From the NCBI RefSeq assembly GCF_000196495.1, contig NC_011312.1, positions 434,001 to 498,000 on the forward strand: 64,000 bases of DNA. The letters are read 5' to 3'. The notes under the pieces are model-generated. The model ran no database searches. It was not told the DNA's origin and was given only the letters and a program-made list of their open reading frames with translations. The stretch is from Aliivibrio salmonicida LFI1238 (GTDB taxonomy: Bacteria > Pseudomonadota > Gammaproteobacteria > Enterobacterales > Vibrionaceae). Below, one piece after another: positions 38,401-55,667 of this stretch; the first letter of the stretch is position 1, and each line of letters starts with the position of its first letter. The translations under genes and the position numbers were made by a program.

Positions 38401-39276
38401 AAAATTAGAGTAATACCGACATTGGCGAAAATTACAGGCTCTATTGAGATCCCTTGGGGGCGGATAGTCGTGAAGGATTTACCAGAAAGTGCAATTGGTG
38501 TATCAAAAGATGAAATTATCTTAGGTGATAATCTAAAACCAATCGAAAGTAACACGTCATTACCTATGGCAGTGGAAACCGATATTGATCTCAGCATTGG
38601 TGATGATGTTTTGCTTTCTGCTTTTGGTTTAGAGGGTGGATTAGTAGGAAAGTTAAATATTACTCAAAAAAATAAAGGTCCGTTTATTTCGGGTGAAATT
38701 AACATTGAAGACGGAACCTATCGTTCATTTGGCCAAGATCTACAAATCACGAAAGGAAAAATATTATTTAATGGACCCGCAGATCAACCTTATGTTGATA
38801 TTGAAGCAATTCGCAATCCAGATAATACAAAAGATGATGTTGTTGCTGGTGTAAAAGTGAATGGACCAGCGGATACACCTAAAGTTGAAATTTTTTCATC
38901 ACCAAGCATGCCGCAAGCAAATGCGTTGTCTTATCTATTGAGAGGGCAGGATATCGATAGTGATTCTGGTGGTAATGCCATGACGACCACACTAATTGGA
39001 TTAAGTTTAGCAAAAAGTGGCAAGGTGGTGGGGGAAATAGGTAAAGCATTTGGTGTTCAAGATTTACAACTTGATACTGCAGGCTCTGGTGGTGATTCAC
39101 AAGTGACGATCAGTGGTTATATCGCACCAGATTTACAAGTTAAGTACGGTGTGGGGATATTTAATTCTCTTGGTGAGTTTACATTAAGGTATCGTATTGT
39201 CAGCGATCTTTATATAGAAGCGATTTCTGGACTAGATAATGCGGTAGACTTAATTTATCAGTTTGAATTTAACTAA
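35479..39276 (+). CDS. tamB: Translocation and assembly module inner membrane protein TamB
   Basis: A 1265-residue AsmA-like bridge protein. One N-terminal membrane helix (FVPTIILMILLLIGALVF, about 33-50) anchors it in the inner membrane. A long repeated beta-rich groove follows, which carries lipid across the periplasm. The conserved C-terminal DUF490 domain has NITQKNKGPFISGEINIEDGTYRSFGQDLQI and ends in aromatic YQFEFN, contacting TamA. Its length is normal for the family. No terminator is visible before the rRNA leader. Confidence 0.95.
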   Translation: MSSLSVNEEQNKPQLKKKRRFSRYCICLALFVPTIILMILLLIGALVFTNSGLKLIIWGAEKAVPELSIKNIDGSLIPEFTLSEVKYHNDDLLNADISRFHFGLTAKCLLVPSLCIDDITIDGLVLDFPQLPTSPEDEATKAPTNNELLSIPIPINITKISINNIDATVLGNRIQWDSFSTGIKIYKSDLTITPLQWNRINLQLAESEKEKTKSKAPADKVSDTPIVLPDVYVPLNIKVEQFSLRDFVLQQEALVKINQLDFKANIGENDIKVNDFYLDTPQANLSLDNEISLQGDYPLTLNANAVIKETELKGHKVTIIAKGSVANLEASLNLTGGLKANVEANIHPLETTLPFDVHVYKTELYWPLSGVKEFKVSVPNIKAEGDLNQYKFASALYIEGKTIPQTDLRLEGKGNLEKVELYDFMADTLGGSISGSAEADWASLVHWKADVHLQNIQPGLQWPEAEGDISGELVTSGSLTKEGGWKVTVPTIDINGIFREYPLIIEGSLKADDVKGLGEPYLEVAQLTLHHGDNGLTISGSLDKEWDLNVDIDFPELSDSVPDVHGQLMGNVALTGKVTEPKINVDINAVELQLPQKTTLNKASIKGYVVPMPAIDADLSIKLLGGKYKKQTLKDLVVRFSGKEHNHKLQIDLDSNVIQSHLLFNGSLERKKGWKGELSKADVVTEIGPWKLDKKASLAYDIQKQELFVQANCWSQGKTSLCLNKDLVAGNSGSADVSIKHFEFSKIKKFLPEETNINGEVNLDALAKWAVGKPPYVKASLYLPKGNIEQEMETPLIVGWDKVNVNAEMKNDELKSDWLIALTNNGELKGEMTVNQLTGSKKLNGYSNINTVSLAMLEPILGEYSQLEAMVNSSIKVSGPIEHPKLFGDLSVDKIKVKGEISPVDISNGNINILFGGHSGKLTSLITTSDGDLHLKGFGDWSALDAWKAGLDVFGNELQVNVPPMVKLKVKPDMKIRVIPTLAKITGSIEIPWGRIVVKDLPESAIGVSKDEIILGDNLKPIESNTSLPMAVETDIDLSIGDDVLLSAFGLEGGLVGKLNITQKNKGPFISGEINIEDGTYRSFGQDLQITKGKILFNGPADQPYVDIEAIRNPDNTKDDVVAGVKVNGPADTPKVEIFSSPSMPQANALSYLLRGQDIDSDSGGNAMTTTLIGLSLAKSGKVVGEIGKAFGVQDLQLDTAGSGGDSQVTISGYIAPDLQVKYGVGIFNSLGEFTLRYRIVSDLYIEAISGLDNAVDLIYQFEFN

Positions 39277-39406
39277 TGAAATGCGCCAAATGTGGATAAC
39301 TTTGTGGGTAACCTGTTTTAAGCTTTAGGGTAAAAAATTATAAGTTTTCTTTTGAATAAAATGCCATCAAACAAGCATAAAATATAAAAAAAAAGCTATT
39401 TTATGC

Positions 39407-39548
39407 TTGCTAATGAAATCGAACTCCCTATAATGCGACCTCACTGACACGGAGCGCTCAACCAAGAGCTGCAAAGGGTTGGTAAGAAAAACGGTTTGAA
39501 AATTAAATTTAAAAAAGTGTTTGACACGAAAGTTTAATTAGCTAAAAT
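39407..39548 (+). promoter_or_regulatory. Tandem promoters of the first rRNA operon
   Basis: P1 has TTGCTA (39407) and TATAAT (39429) with 16 bases between. P2 has TTGACA (39521) and TAAAAT (39543), again 16 apart. A boxA-like GCTCTTTAAAAA follows at 39598. The remainder of the 537-base tamB-16S gap is transcribed leader with no coding frame. Confidence 0.75.
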
Positions 39549-39813
39549 GACCGTCCTCTTCACAGAGAAGCGGAAACGCTTTGAAAGTAGAAGAAAAGCT
39601 CTTTAAAAATTAGAAACCTATTAATCTGTGTGGGCACTTGTGAATTGATAATCACTAGTTTGCTTTTACTTTTCGAAGTGAATTCAAACAAAAATAATCA
39701 ATGAACTGAGTGACTACACAAAATTACTTTTATGTAAGAAATCAGTATAAATCATTGAGCCGGTTTTGTTTATGCCCTCTTTTAATTAAGAAGACAGAAC
39801 AACCAAAAAACTT

Positions 39814-41358
<1,545 letters not shown>

Positions 41359-41687
41359 ACGATAGATTGCGATTTATGAGTGTTCACACAGATTGATTAG
41401 GTTTTAATAAGTTGAAGTGACAGAGCTTTAATTAATGATTTCGATTATTGATTAAAGCTTTTTGCTTTAAGCTCTTTAACAATTTGGAAAGCTGACTGAT
41501 TTAACTAACTTACGAGTTAGATAAATCAAAATTTAAAAGTTCTTAATATCTTTTGTTTATCTTTAGATAAACAAATTAAAAACACATTCAAGTGTTCTTG
41601 TATTTTGAATCCGGCGAAAAACCAGAACTCTCAATGAAGAGTTCAACCTTGGTTGTTTATGCCATACGAAACCTCTTGGGGTTGTAT
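41359..41687 (+). other. 16S-23S spacer without tRNA
   Basis: 329 bases with no tRNA. In place of the tRNAs seen in the second operon there is an inverted repeat (AGCTTTAATTAAT facing ATTGATTAAAGCT) around 41421-41460. It is followed by boxA (GCTCTTTAACAA near 41470) and the RNase III stem arm upstream of 23S, both shared with the second operon. Confidence 0.85.
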
Positions 41688-44578
<2,891 letters not shown>

Positions 44579-44671
44579 ACAACACCCAAGGGGTTTTGAA
44601 CGGATTTAAGATAGCAAGAAACAGATTGAATGTGATTAAGAACACAATACAGCTTTCCGAATTAAAGAATT

Positions 44672-44791
44672 TGCTTGGCGACCATAGCGTTATGGACCCA
44701 CCTGATCCCATGCCGAACTCAGAAGTGAAACGTAATAGCGCCGATGGTAGTGTGGGGTCTCCCCATGTGAGAGTAGGACATCGCCAGGCTT
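44672..44791 (+). rRNA. rrf: 5S ribosomal RNA (first copy)
   Basis: 120-base 5S gene from TGCTTGGCGACCATAGCG to CATCGCCAGGCTT, with terminal stem complementarity. Confidence 0.96.
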
Positions 44792-44804
44792 AAATTTGAA
44801 TAAG

Positions 44805-44832
44805 TGCCCGTTCAATAGAACGGGCTTTTATT
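44805..44832 (+). terminator. Terminator of the first rRNA operon
   Basis: GCCCGTTC pairs with GAACGGGC around a 4-base loop, followed by a T-rich tract. Confidence 0.9.
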
Positions 44833-44916
44833 TCGCTCCCAGTTTGTCACTGGAGGCAAGTCAAGTTAACATTTTTAAGTCTTTCATAAATAAATGAAAA
44901 GATTGAGAATATTACC

Positions 44917-44944
44917 TTGACTTTCAAATCAGAAAGCGTAATAT
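44917..44944 (+). promoter_or_regulatory. Promoter of the second rRNA operon
   Basis: TTGACT and TAATAT are 16 bases apart, with a CG-bearing discriminator (ACGCAGCC). boxA (GCTCTTTAACAA) follows near 44995. The rest of the 44833-45190 gap is leader, largely identical to the first operon's leader. Confidence 0.75.
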
Positions 44945-45190
44945 ACGCAGCCTGAAACGACGAAGCTGAAAGGCTAAGTGGTTGAAAGACAACGCTCTTT
45001 AACAATTTAACCAAATCAATCTGTGTGGGCACTTGTGAGTTGATAATCACTAGTTTGCATTTACTTTTCGGAGTGAATACAAACAAAAATAATCAATGAA
45101 CTGAGTGACTACACAAAATTACTTTTATGTAAGAAATCAGTATAAATCATTGAGCCGGTTTTGTTTCTGCTGAAACAAACCAAAAAACTT

Positions 45191-46735
<1,545 letters not shown>

Positions 46736-46805
46736 ACGATAGATTACGATTTATGAGTGTTCACACAGATTGATTAGGTTAAAAAAGTAAAAGAGACATA
46801 ATGTT

Positions 46806-46882
<77 letters not shown>

Positions 46883-46921
46883 ATACTTTTCCAGTAAGTA
46901 TTGGTGATAACATTATATTTT

Positions 46922-46997
46922 GGGGCTATAGCTCAGCTGGGAGAGCGCCTGCCTTGCACGCAGGAGGTCTGCGGTTCGATCCCGCATAGCTCCACCA
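46922..46997 (+). tRNA. tRNA-Ala (TGC)
   Basis: 76 bases with encoded CCA. Acceptor GGGGCTA pairs with TAGCTCC, and the anticodon loop CTTGCAC gives TGC. It follows tRNA-Ile in the spacer. Confidence 0.97.
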
Positions 46998-47266
46998 TCT
47001 TTAAGTATTCTCTTTGAGAGTCTTTAAAAATGGTTTCGAAAGAAACATTGCTCTTTAACAATTTGGAAAGCTGACTGATTTAACTAACTTACGAGTTAGA
47101 TAAATCAAAATTTAAAAGTTCTTAATATCTTTTGTTTATCTTTAGATAAACAAATTAAAAACACATTCAAGTGTTCTTGTATTTTGAATCCGGCGAAAAA
47201 CCAGAACTCTCAATGAAGAGTTCAACCTTGGTTGTTTATGCCATACGAAACCTCTTGGGGTTGTAT

Positions 47267-50157
<2,891 letters not shown>

Positions 50158-50250
50158 ACAACACCCAAGGGGTTTTGAACGGATTTAAGATAGCAAGAAA
50201 CAGATTGAATGTGATTAAGAACACAATACAGCTTTCCGAATTAAAGAATT

Positions 50251-50370
50251 TGCTTGGCGACCATAGCGTTATGGACCCACCTGATCCCATGCCGAACTCA
50301 GAAGTGAAACGTAATAGCGCCGATGGTAGTGTGGGGTCTCCCCATGTGAGAGTAGGACATCGCCAGGCTT
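50251..50370 (+). rRNA. rrf: 5S ribosomal RNA (second copy)
   Basis: 120 bases, identical by eye to the first copy. Confidence 0.96.
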
Positions 50371-50465
50371 GAATTAAGTTTTTATCTTTTTTAGAAGATG
50401 AAGACAAAGAATAAAACGCTGACACGTTTTATTTAAGTAATAGCATAATGCTGAATAGACACTGC

Positions 50466-50542
50466 GGAGTGGTAGTTCAGTTGGTTAGAATACCGGCCTG
50501 TCACGCCGGGGGTCGCGGGTTCGAGTCCCGTCCACTCCGCCA
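50466..50542 (+). tRNA. tRNA-Asp (GTC)
   Basis: 77 bases with encoded CCA. Acceptor GGAGTGG pairs with CCACTCC, and the anticodon loop CTGTCAC gives GTC. It lies between 5S and the operon terminator, so it is co-transcribed with the second rRNA operon. Confidence 0.97.
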
Positions 50543-50548
50543 CTATTT

Positions 50549-50581
50549 AAAAAGCCCTAATCTTACGATTAGGGCTTTTTT
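50549..50581 (+). terminator. Terminator of the second rRNA operon
   Basis: AAAAAGCCCTAATC pairs with GATTAGGGCTTTTT around the loop TTAC, ending in a T-run. Confidence 0.93.
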
Positions 50582-50734
50582 ACATCTGTAATAAGACGGT
50601 TTTAATATTATTGATGTATTTAATCTATAGATTAGTTCTTGATTTGTTGAAACGTAAGCGTGCGGGGAACTACACCTAACAAATAAAATTCATTATGCGT
50701 ATCTTACGATCTTTCATTTAACGAGAACGTAATT

Positions 50735-51046
50735 ATGCAAAAAGATAAAAAGAGAACACCAGAGCAATGGCACGCTCTATTTGAATCTCAGCAATCTAGC
50801 AAGCTTAGTGCCGCTGAATTTTGTCGTAACCATAATATTCTGCCAAAGACATTTAGTGCACGTAAAGCACGATGGAAACAAAAGATTAACGCTTCTACTT
50901 TCTTGAAAGTAGAAGCGTTAACATCAACTATCATCGCCACTCCACAATTACCAGATATTCAACTTTCTATCGGAAAATTGCGATTAACATTGCCAGCTAC
51001 TGAACCTCACTGGATAGGACTCTTATTAAAAGGGTATCAATCATGA
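50735..51046 (+). CDS. tnpA: IS66-family accessory protein TnpA
   Basis: A 103-residue protein with a helix-turn-helix-like N-terminal part (TPEQWHALFESQQSSKLSAAEFCRNHNILPKTFSARKARW) that probably binds the element ends. The C-terminal part is strand-rich. It overlaps tnpB by 4 bases (ATGA), the coupling usual for this family. Required for IS66 transposition although not the catalytic protein. Confidence 0.9.
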   Translation: MQKDKKRTPEQWHALFESQQSSKLSAAEFCRNHNILPKTFSARKARWKQKINASTFLKVEALTSTIIATPQLPDIQLSIGKLRLTLPATEPHWIGLLLKGYQS

Positions 51047-51390
51047 ATGTATTTACTGATGTTTCCACCATTTATCTTCATCGTGATTTTGTCGATTTTC
51101 GCAAGGCCATTAATGGCCTTGTCGTGATTGTTGAGCAAGAAATGCAACTATCACCGTTTAGTGATGCTCTATTTATATTTTGCAATAAGCCTCGTGATAA
51201 ACTCAAAATATTGTATTGGGATAAAACAGGATTCGCTTTATGGTACAAGCGATTAGATGAAGACCGCTTCAAATGGCCACGAAATATAAATAACGATACG
51301 TTAGCATTATCAGAGCAGCAACTGACACTGCTATTACAAGGTTTTGATATCTTAGGACATCAACCGGTACATTATCAAACAACCCTTTAA
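51043..51390 (+). CDS. tnpB: IS66-family accessory protein TnpB
   Basis: A 115-residue protein with the family signature VDFRKAINGLVVIVEQEMQLSPFSDALFIFCNKPRDKLKILYWDKTGFALWYKRLDEDRFKWP. Its biochemical role in transposition is not known. It is translationally coupled to tnpA and lies 71 bases before tnpC. (It is not the RNA-guided TnpB of IS200/IS605 elements.). Confidence 0.94.
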   Translation: MNVFTDVSTIYLHRDFVDFRKAINGLVVIVEQEMQLSPFSDALFIFCNKPRDKLKILYWDKTGFALWYKRLDEDRFKWPRNINNDTLALSEQQLTLLLQGFDILGHQPVHYQTTL

Positions 51391-51461
51391 ATAGTTGATT
51401 CTCAGTCAAGAATAGGAGGCAACCGATTGATTACCTGTATTATCGTTATATAGTCATCTAC

Positions 51462-52949
51462 ATGACTGATAAAATAAAACCACTTCCTGATACCATTGAC
51501 GAGCTGAAAGCACTTGTGCTTCAGCTTGAAAATAAATATAACCGTCTTCTAGAGCAATTTCGACTGGCTCAACATCAGCGCTTTGGTAAAAGCAGTGAAT
51601 CTGACTCGACTCAATTTGATTTATTCAATGAAACAGAAGAAGAAATCATCATTGAAAATGATGACACACAAACGATTACCTACACTCGTCAAAAGCCAAA
51701 ACGCCAACGCTTACCTGAAGACTTACCGCGTACTGTTATTATCCACGACATAAAAGATAAAACTTGTAAGTGTTGCGGTCTAGAGATGCATGCGATGGGT
51801 AAAGACATCAGTGAAAAGTTGGAATTTGTACCAGCTAAAGTGGAAGTTATTCAACATGTTCGTCCTAAATATGCTTGCCGAAATTGTGAAAAAAACAATA
51901 CTTCAGTAGACATTAAACAAGCCCCAATGCCAGCGTCACCAATCCCTAAAGGGATTGCGACCGCAAGTTTACTTGCTCAAATTATTACGGCTAAATTTCA
52001 ATACAGTCTTCCACTTTATCGTCAAGAAACGTTATTTCAGCAATGGGGTATCATTATTGGACGGCGAACGATGGCGGATTGGTTAATAAAATGCTCGGTA
52101 CTATTTACCCCTCTTAATAACGAGTTACATCGTATTTTGCTTGAACAACCCACTCTGCATTGTGATGAAACAACGGTAAATGTGTTGGATGTTGAAAAAG
52201 CAAAATGTTATATGTGGGTCTACTGCTCTGGCTATGATTCTCCAGGCTCTGGTGTTTTGCCTGGAATTGTACTTTATGATTATCAATCTAGCAGGCATGG
52301 CTACCATCCAGTTAACTTTTTAAAAGGTTATAACGGGTATTTACATACCGATGGTTACCAAGGTTATGAACAAACTGAAGCGATGTTAGTTGGCTGTTGG
52401 GCACACGCACGTCGACGATTTATTGAGGCTCAACGTGTTCAAGTAAAAGGGAAAACAGGGAGTGCAGATTGGGTATTGAGTAAAATCCAAAAGCTATACC
52501 GGATCGAATCGTTATTAAAAGAGGCTTCCCCTGAAGCCAAGTATGTTGCTAGGCAGACAGAAGCCCGCGATTTACTTAAAGAGCTCCGTGATTGGCTTGA
52601 TAGCGCAGTTAGTCGAGTATCACCTAAAACAAAATTAGGTGAGGCGATTAGCTATACATTAAATCAATGGGATAAATTAGTTCGTTATATTGATGATGGA
52701 TTGTTATCTATTGATAACAATCGAGCAGAGCGAGCGGTTAAACCGTTTGTTATCGGCCGGAAAAACTGGTTATTTTCGGGTTCAACGGCTGGTGCAGATT
52801 CAAGTGCAATGCTTTACAGCATTGTAGAAACAGCAAAGGCAAACGGATTAATCCCTTACGATTATATTAGGTATTGTCTAGATCGTTTATGTGTTGGATC
52901 GCCAGATATCGATTCACTTTTACCTTGGAATGTAAAAGACAAGGTGTAG
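51462..52949 (+). CDS. tnpC: IS66-family transposase TnpC
   Basis: A 495-residue DDE transposase. In order: an N-terminal leucine-zipper-like helix (IDELKALVLQLENKYNRLLEQF), the LAQHQRFGKSSES segment, a zinc-finger-like CKCCGLEMH...CRNC region, the catalytic core with HCDETTVNVL (first Asp), YLHTDGYQGYE (second Asp) and GCWAHARRRF, and the late DNNRAERAVKPFVIGRKNWLFSGS with the catalytic Glu. It is full length and uninterrupted. Confidence 0.96.
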   Translation: MTDKIKPLPDTIDELKALVLQLENKYNRLLEQFRLAQHQRFGKSSESDSTQFDLFNETEEEIIIENDDTQTITYTRQKPKRQRLPEDLPRTVIIHDIKDKTCKCCGLEMHAMGKDISEKLEFVPAKVEVIQHVRPKYACRNCEKNNTSVDIKQAPMPASPIPKGIATASLLAQIITAKFQYSLPLYRQETLFQQWGIIIGRRTMADWLIKCSVLFTPLNNELHRILLEQPTLHCDETTVNVLDVEKAKCYMWVYCSGYDSPGSGVLPGIVLYDYQSSRHGYHPVNFLKGYNGYLHTDGYQGYEQTEAMLVGCWAHARRRFIEAQRVQVKGKTGSADWVLSKIQKLYRIESLLKEASPEAKYVARQTEARDLLKELRDWLDSAVSRVSPKTKLGEAISYTLNQWDKLVRYIDDGLLSIDNNRAERAVKPFVIGRKNWLFSGSTAGADSSAMLYSIVETAKANGLIPYDYIRYCLDRLCVGSPDIDSLLPWNVKDKV

Positions 52950-53023
52950 TTCCCCGCACGCTTACGTTGAAACGGTTTGACTTATTTAAATAAAAACAGA
53001 GGTTAATATGTAATGCCGTTCAC

Positions 53024-54143
53024 TTAAGGGTGAGCGGCATTCTTATTTCTAGCATATCGTTGTGGTCTTGGCTTGACCATTCGAGGGAATGTTCTTTTCC
53101 TCCGCCTCTCAAGTATTAAGCTTTCAGCTATCTGATGAAAGCGTTTTAATTGTTGAGGAATTGCTCCTGGCGTTGAGTATGTTACACCAACTAATAACGC
53201 AGATACATGAGCAAGTTTCCCATTAAAACTTAACTGATAAGGTAGATAATTTCCTTTTAAATTAAAACAAAGCTCTACCATTTGGTACCGAATTAAATTA
53301 TAAGTCAACAATATACCCCATAGTTCTTGTTTCACTAATTCAGGTAGACGGCTTCGTAGTGTTAAGCGATTTCCTAACATGTATTGTTTCTGCTCTCGAT
53401 AACCCAATTCTATTTCCCAGCGATGCTCATAAAGACCGACTATATCTTTTAATGGGGAACGTAATGGGTCAGTCATTGAAGTCAGAACTTGATAATCTTT
53501 ACCTTTAATTTTTAGAGTTATAAGACGAGCTGTCATCGTTTCTGGTAAATCAGAAACGATGACAGCTCTTGGGTTACTTCGAAGAAGAACAAGTTTGTCA
53601 TTACGACCTAACGATCGAATTATTTCATATTGAGTATTCTTTTTAAGGGGAATAAGCTAGTGGCGCTCCGAGCCTGTCGTCTGCCATTTATGTAGTAATC
53701 CTAGTGAAAGAACCCCTTATCGAACATGGTTACGCTATGGTCGGGAGTACTATCTATTAATTTCTCTGCCAATATCATTTCATTGGTATTGTAATTATCG
53801 AAAGCGCTTGCTGTAATAAGATGACTGCTTAGTTCCATTTGGCAAACCATTCTTGTGTTCCTTATTTGACGAGAGAAAGCCTCTTCATTTTTCTGGTTAT
53901 CAGGAGTTCTCCATACGATACCATCAATAGCTAATAAGGTGAGTTCATTCCATTGAGAGAGATTGGCACTCGCTCAAAGACGGATTTAATGACTGCTTCG
54001 CCAAGTGTTTTTCTACGCTGAATAAGAGCACTTGGAGCAACATAGGCTTTACCTGTTCGATCAACAATATCGAGTTGATTAACGAGGTCTTTCATTGATT
54101 TGTTGTTATAGATAGCCACACCATTGATTCAAGAGAAAGCTTA
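53024..54143 (-). pseudogene. Decayed IS4-family transposase
   Basis: The C-terminal part is open at 53024-53536 (LKDIVGLYEHRWEIELGYREQKQ..., the IS4 YREK-type segment). The frame extends upstream through SNPRAVIVSDLPETMTARL and RSLGRND to an in-frame TAG at 53657-53659, replacing the Trp expected in SERHWLIPLKK. Further upstream a one-base loss near 53706 shifts the frame before FDKGF. Another shift lies near 53940, before the N-terminal fragment ending at 54119, where yet another break occurs. The start is missing, apparently cut by the IS3-family element. IS4-like terminal sequence TAATGCCGTTCACTTAAGG is present at 53011. Confidence 0.85.
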
Positions 54144-54215
54144 TGAAGTGGCATAGTAAATTTGGCCACCTAGTTAGAGGTGATATCATCACCTCATAGG
54201 TTAACAGGTAGCATT

Positions 54216-54527
54216 ATGACTAAACGTATAAGACGATTATTTAGCACTGAATTTAAACTAGAAGCAGCTCAGCTGGTTCTTGACCAAAATCACTCTGTCG
54301 CTGAAGTAGCTAAAGCAATGAATGTCGGTAAATCAACAATGGATAAATGGGTTCGACAACTAAAAAATGAACGATTAGGAAAATCTCCCAAAGAATCCCC
54401 CATAACTCCAGAGCAAATTGAAATTCGGGAATTGAAAAAGAAATTAGCTCGTTTAGAAGAGCATAATTCAATACTAAAAAAGGCTACGGCTCTGTTGATG
54501 TCAGACTCCTTGAACAATTCGCATTAA
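54216..54527 (+). CDS. IS3-family OrfA (helix-turn-helix protein)
   Basis: A 103-residue protein with RRLFSTEFKLEAAQLVLDQNHSVAEVAKAMNVGKSTMDKWVRQLKNE (helix-turn-helix) and a leucine-zipper-like tail (IEIRELKKKLARLEEHNSILKKATALL). The ATG at 54216 has AGGT upstream; a longer frame to 54180 is less likely. Near its end lies the heptamer A AAA AAG (54476-54482), in register for -1 slippage onto orfB. Confidence 0.92.
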   Translation: MTKRIRRLFSTEFKLEAAQLVLDQNHSVAEVAKAMNVGKSTMDKWVRQLKNERLGKSPKESPITPEQIEIRELKKKLARLEEHNSILKKATALLMSDSLNNSH

Positions 54528-55393
54528 TCGAAAAACTCAAGCAGAGCTATAGTATTAGCATTATTTGTAAAGTATTCGATATCCATCGAAGTAGTTATAA
54601 ATATTGGCGAGAGCACCTTAAGGAGATGATCGCAGAGCAGGTCATATTACGGAGTGAGGTTCGAGCTGCGCATACTGCAAGGAATGGCTCCGCCGGGGCA
54701 AGAAGCATTGCCGATATTCTGACAAACAAAGGGATTAAACTGAGTCGCTATCGTGCATCTAAGTTAATGAAAGAATTAGAGATAGTCAGTTGCCAAATAC
54801 CAAAGCATAAATACAATAATGAAGTGAAAGAGCACATTGAGATACCAAACAAACTTAACCGAAAATTTGCAGCTACTGCACCAAACAAAGTTTGGTGTGG
54901 TGATGTAACTTATATTTGGATAGGCTCTCGATGGGCTTATTTAGCCATCGTAATGGATTTATTCTCTCGTAAACCGATTGGATGGGCGATGTCATTATCA
55001 CCTGATAGTACATTGACAGGTAAAGCATTGAGCATGGCCTTTGAATCAAGAGGAAGACCGAAAAATGTGATGTTTCATTCAGATCAAGGTTGTCATTATA
55101 CTAGCCGACAATTTAGGCAATTATTATGGCGGTATCAAATAGACCAAAGTTTATCTCGTAGAGGAAACTGCTGGGATAATAGTCCAATGGAGCGCTTCTT
55201 TCGAAGCTTAAAAAGTGAGTGGATATCGAAAGTCGGATATCGTAATGTTGTGGAAGCAAAAATAAATATAATTAATTACATTACAAGTTATTACAGTACA
55301 GTCAGGCCGCATCAATATAACGGAGGACTAACACCTAATGAATCAGAACGGATCTTCTGGTTAAACTCTAAAGCCGTGGCCAGTTTTACTTGA
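54482..55393 (+). CDS. IS3-family OrfB transposase (made as OrfAB by -1 frameshift)
   Basis: The frame is open from 54467, has no good start of its own upstream, and continues from the A AAA AAG site, so the normal product is an OrfAB fusion. It has an HTH_21-like region (LKQSYSISIICKVFDIHRSSYKYW), RAAHTARNGSAGARSIADILTNKG, and the rve integrase core: WCGDVTYIWIG (Asp), MFHSDQGCHYTS (Asp) and GNCWDNSPMERFFRSLKSEW (Glu). It is complete. An internal ATG at 54626 could give a shorter protein. Confidence 0.92.
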   Translation, partial: GYGSVDVRLLEQFALIEKLKQSYSISIICKVFDIHRSSYKYWREHLKEMIAEQVILRSEVRAAHTARNGSAGARSIADILTNKGIKLSRYRASKLMKELEIVSCQIPKHKYNNEVKEHIEIPNKLNRKFAATAPNKVWCGDVTYIWIGSRWAYLAIVMDLFSRKPIGWAMSLSPDSTLTGKALSMAFESRGRPKNVMFHSDQGCHYTSRQFRQLLWRYQIDQSLSRRGNCWDNSPMERFFRSLKSEWISKVGYRNVVEAKINIINYITSYYSTVRPHQYNGGLTPNESERIFWLNSKAVASFT

Positions 55394-55632
55394 CCACTTC
55401 AATTTCCTTGTTGAAGGTGTTATTTATCTTTCCAGACACAACCTTAATTAAGACTATTATCTATAGTTTAAATCAGTTGTTAACTGAATTTTAATATCGT
55501 GGATATAGTCCAATCCTCATATTAAGTCCTTGAGAATAGACGAGTACTGAGTGTGATATTTATTGTTAAATGTATTAAAAGTAGGTGTTTGAATTGTTTT
55601 TTGATATGTATATCATAGGATGTGTCATAAAT

Positions 55633-55662
55633 TTCGAAGCATAGGGTAGCCTATGCTTCGAA
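55633..55662 (-). terminator. Terminator of the antiporter gene
   Basis: A 13-base perfect stem, TTCGAAGCATAGG with CCTATGCTTCGAA, and a 4-base loop. The following T content on the minus strand is modest. The 55402-55632 stretch before it holds no gene I can support. Confidence 0.6.
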
Positions 55663-55667
55663 TGTTA

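Larger units (their letters stand above)
50654..52965 (+). mobile_element. Intact IS66-family insertion sequence
   Basis: A 2312-base element with 24-base perfect terminal inverted repeats beginning GTAAGCGTGCGGGGAACTAC. It is flanked on both sides by the 8-base repeat GTTGAAAC (50646-50653 and 52966-52973), the duplication size expected for IS66. It contains the standard tnpA, tnpB and tnpC genes, all open. Identical ends and the exact target repeat indicate a recent insertion. Confidence 0.95.
54144..55401 (+). mobile_element. IS3-family insertion sequence
   Basis: A 1258-base element with imperfect inverted ends, TGAAGTGG...GGCCACC on the left and the matching GGCCA...CCACTTCA on the right. 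It encodes orfA and orfB with a frameshift window between them. I see no clear 3- to 5-base target duplication (TTA on one side, ATT on the other), so flanking DNA may have been rearranged. It sits at the truncated end of the IS4-family remnant. Confidence 0.88.

Noticed and set aside
38073..38597. 174-codon minus-strand frame opposite tamB
   Set aside because: It overlaps the conserved coding region of tamB, has no ribosome-binding site and shows no recognisable protein features.
51043..51390. TnpB as an RNA-guided nuclease
   Set aside because: The sequence is the small IS66-type TnpB with no RuvC-like motifs; only the name is shared.
50466..55401. tRNA-Asp as the attachment site of a genomic island
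   Set aside because: No integrase and no repeat of the tRNA 3' end were seen; the neighbouring accessory DNA is made of insertion sequences.
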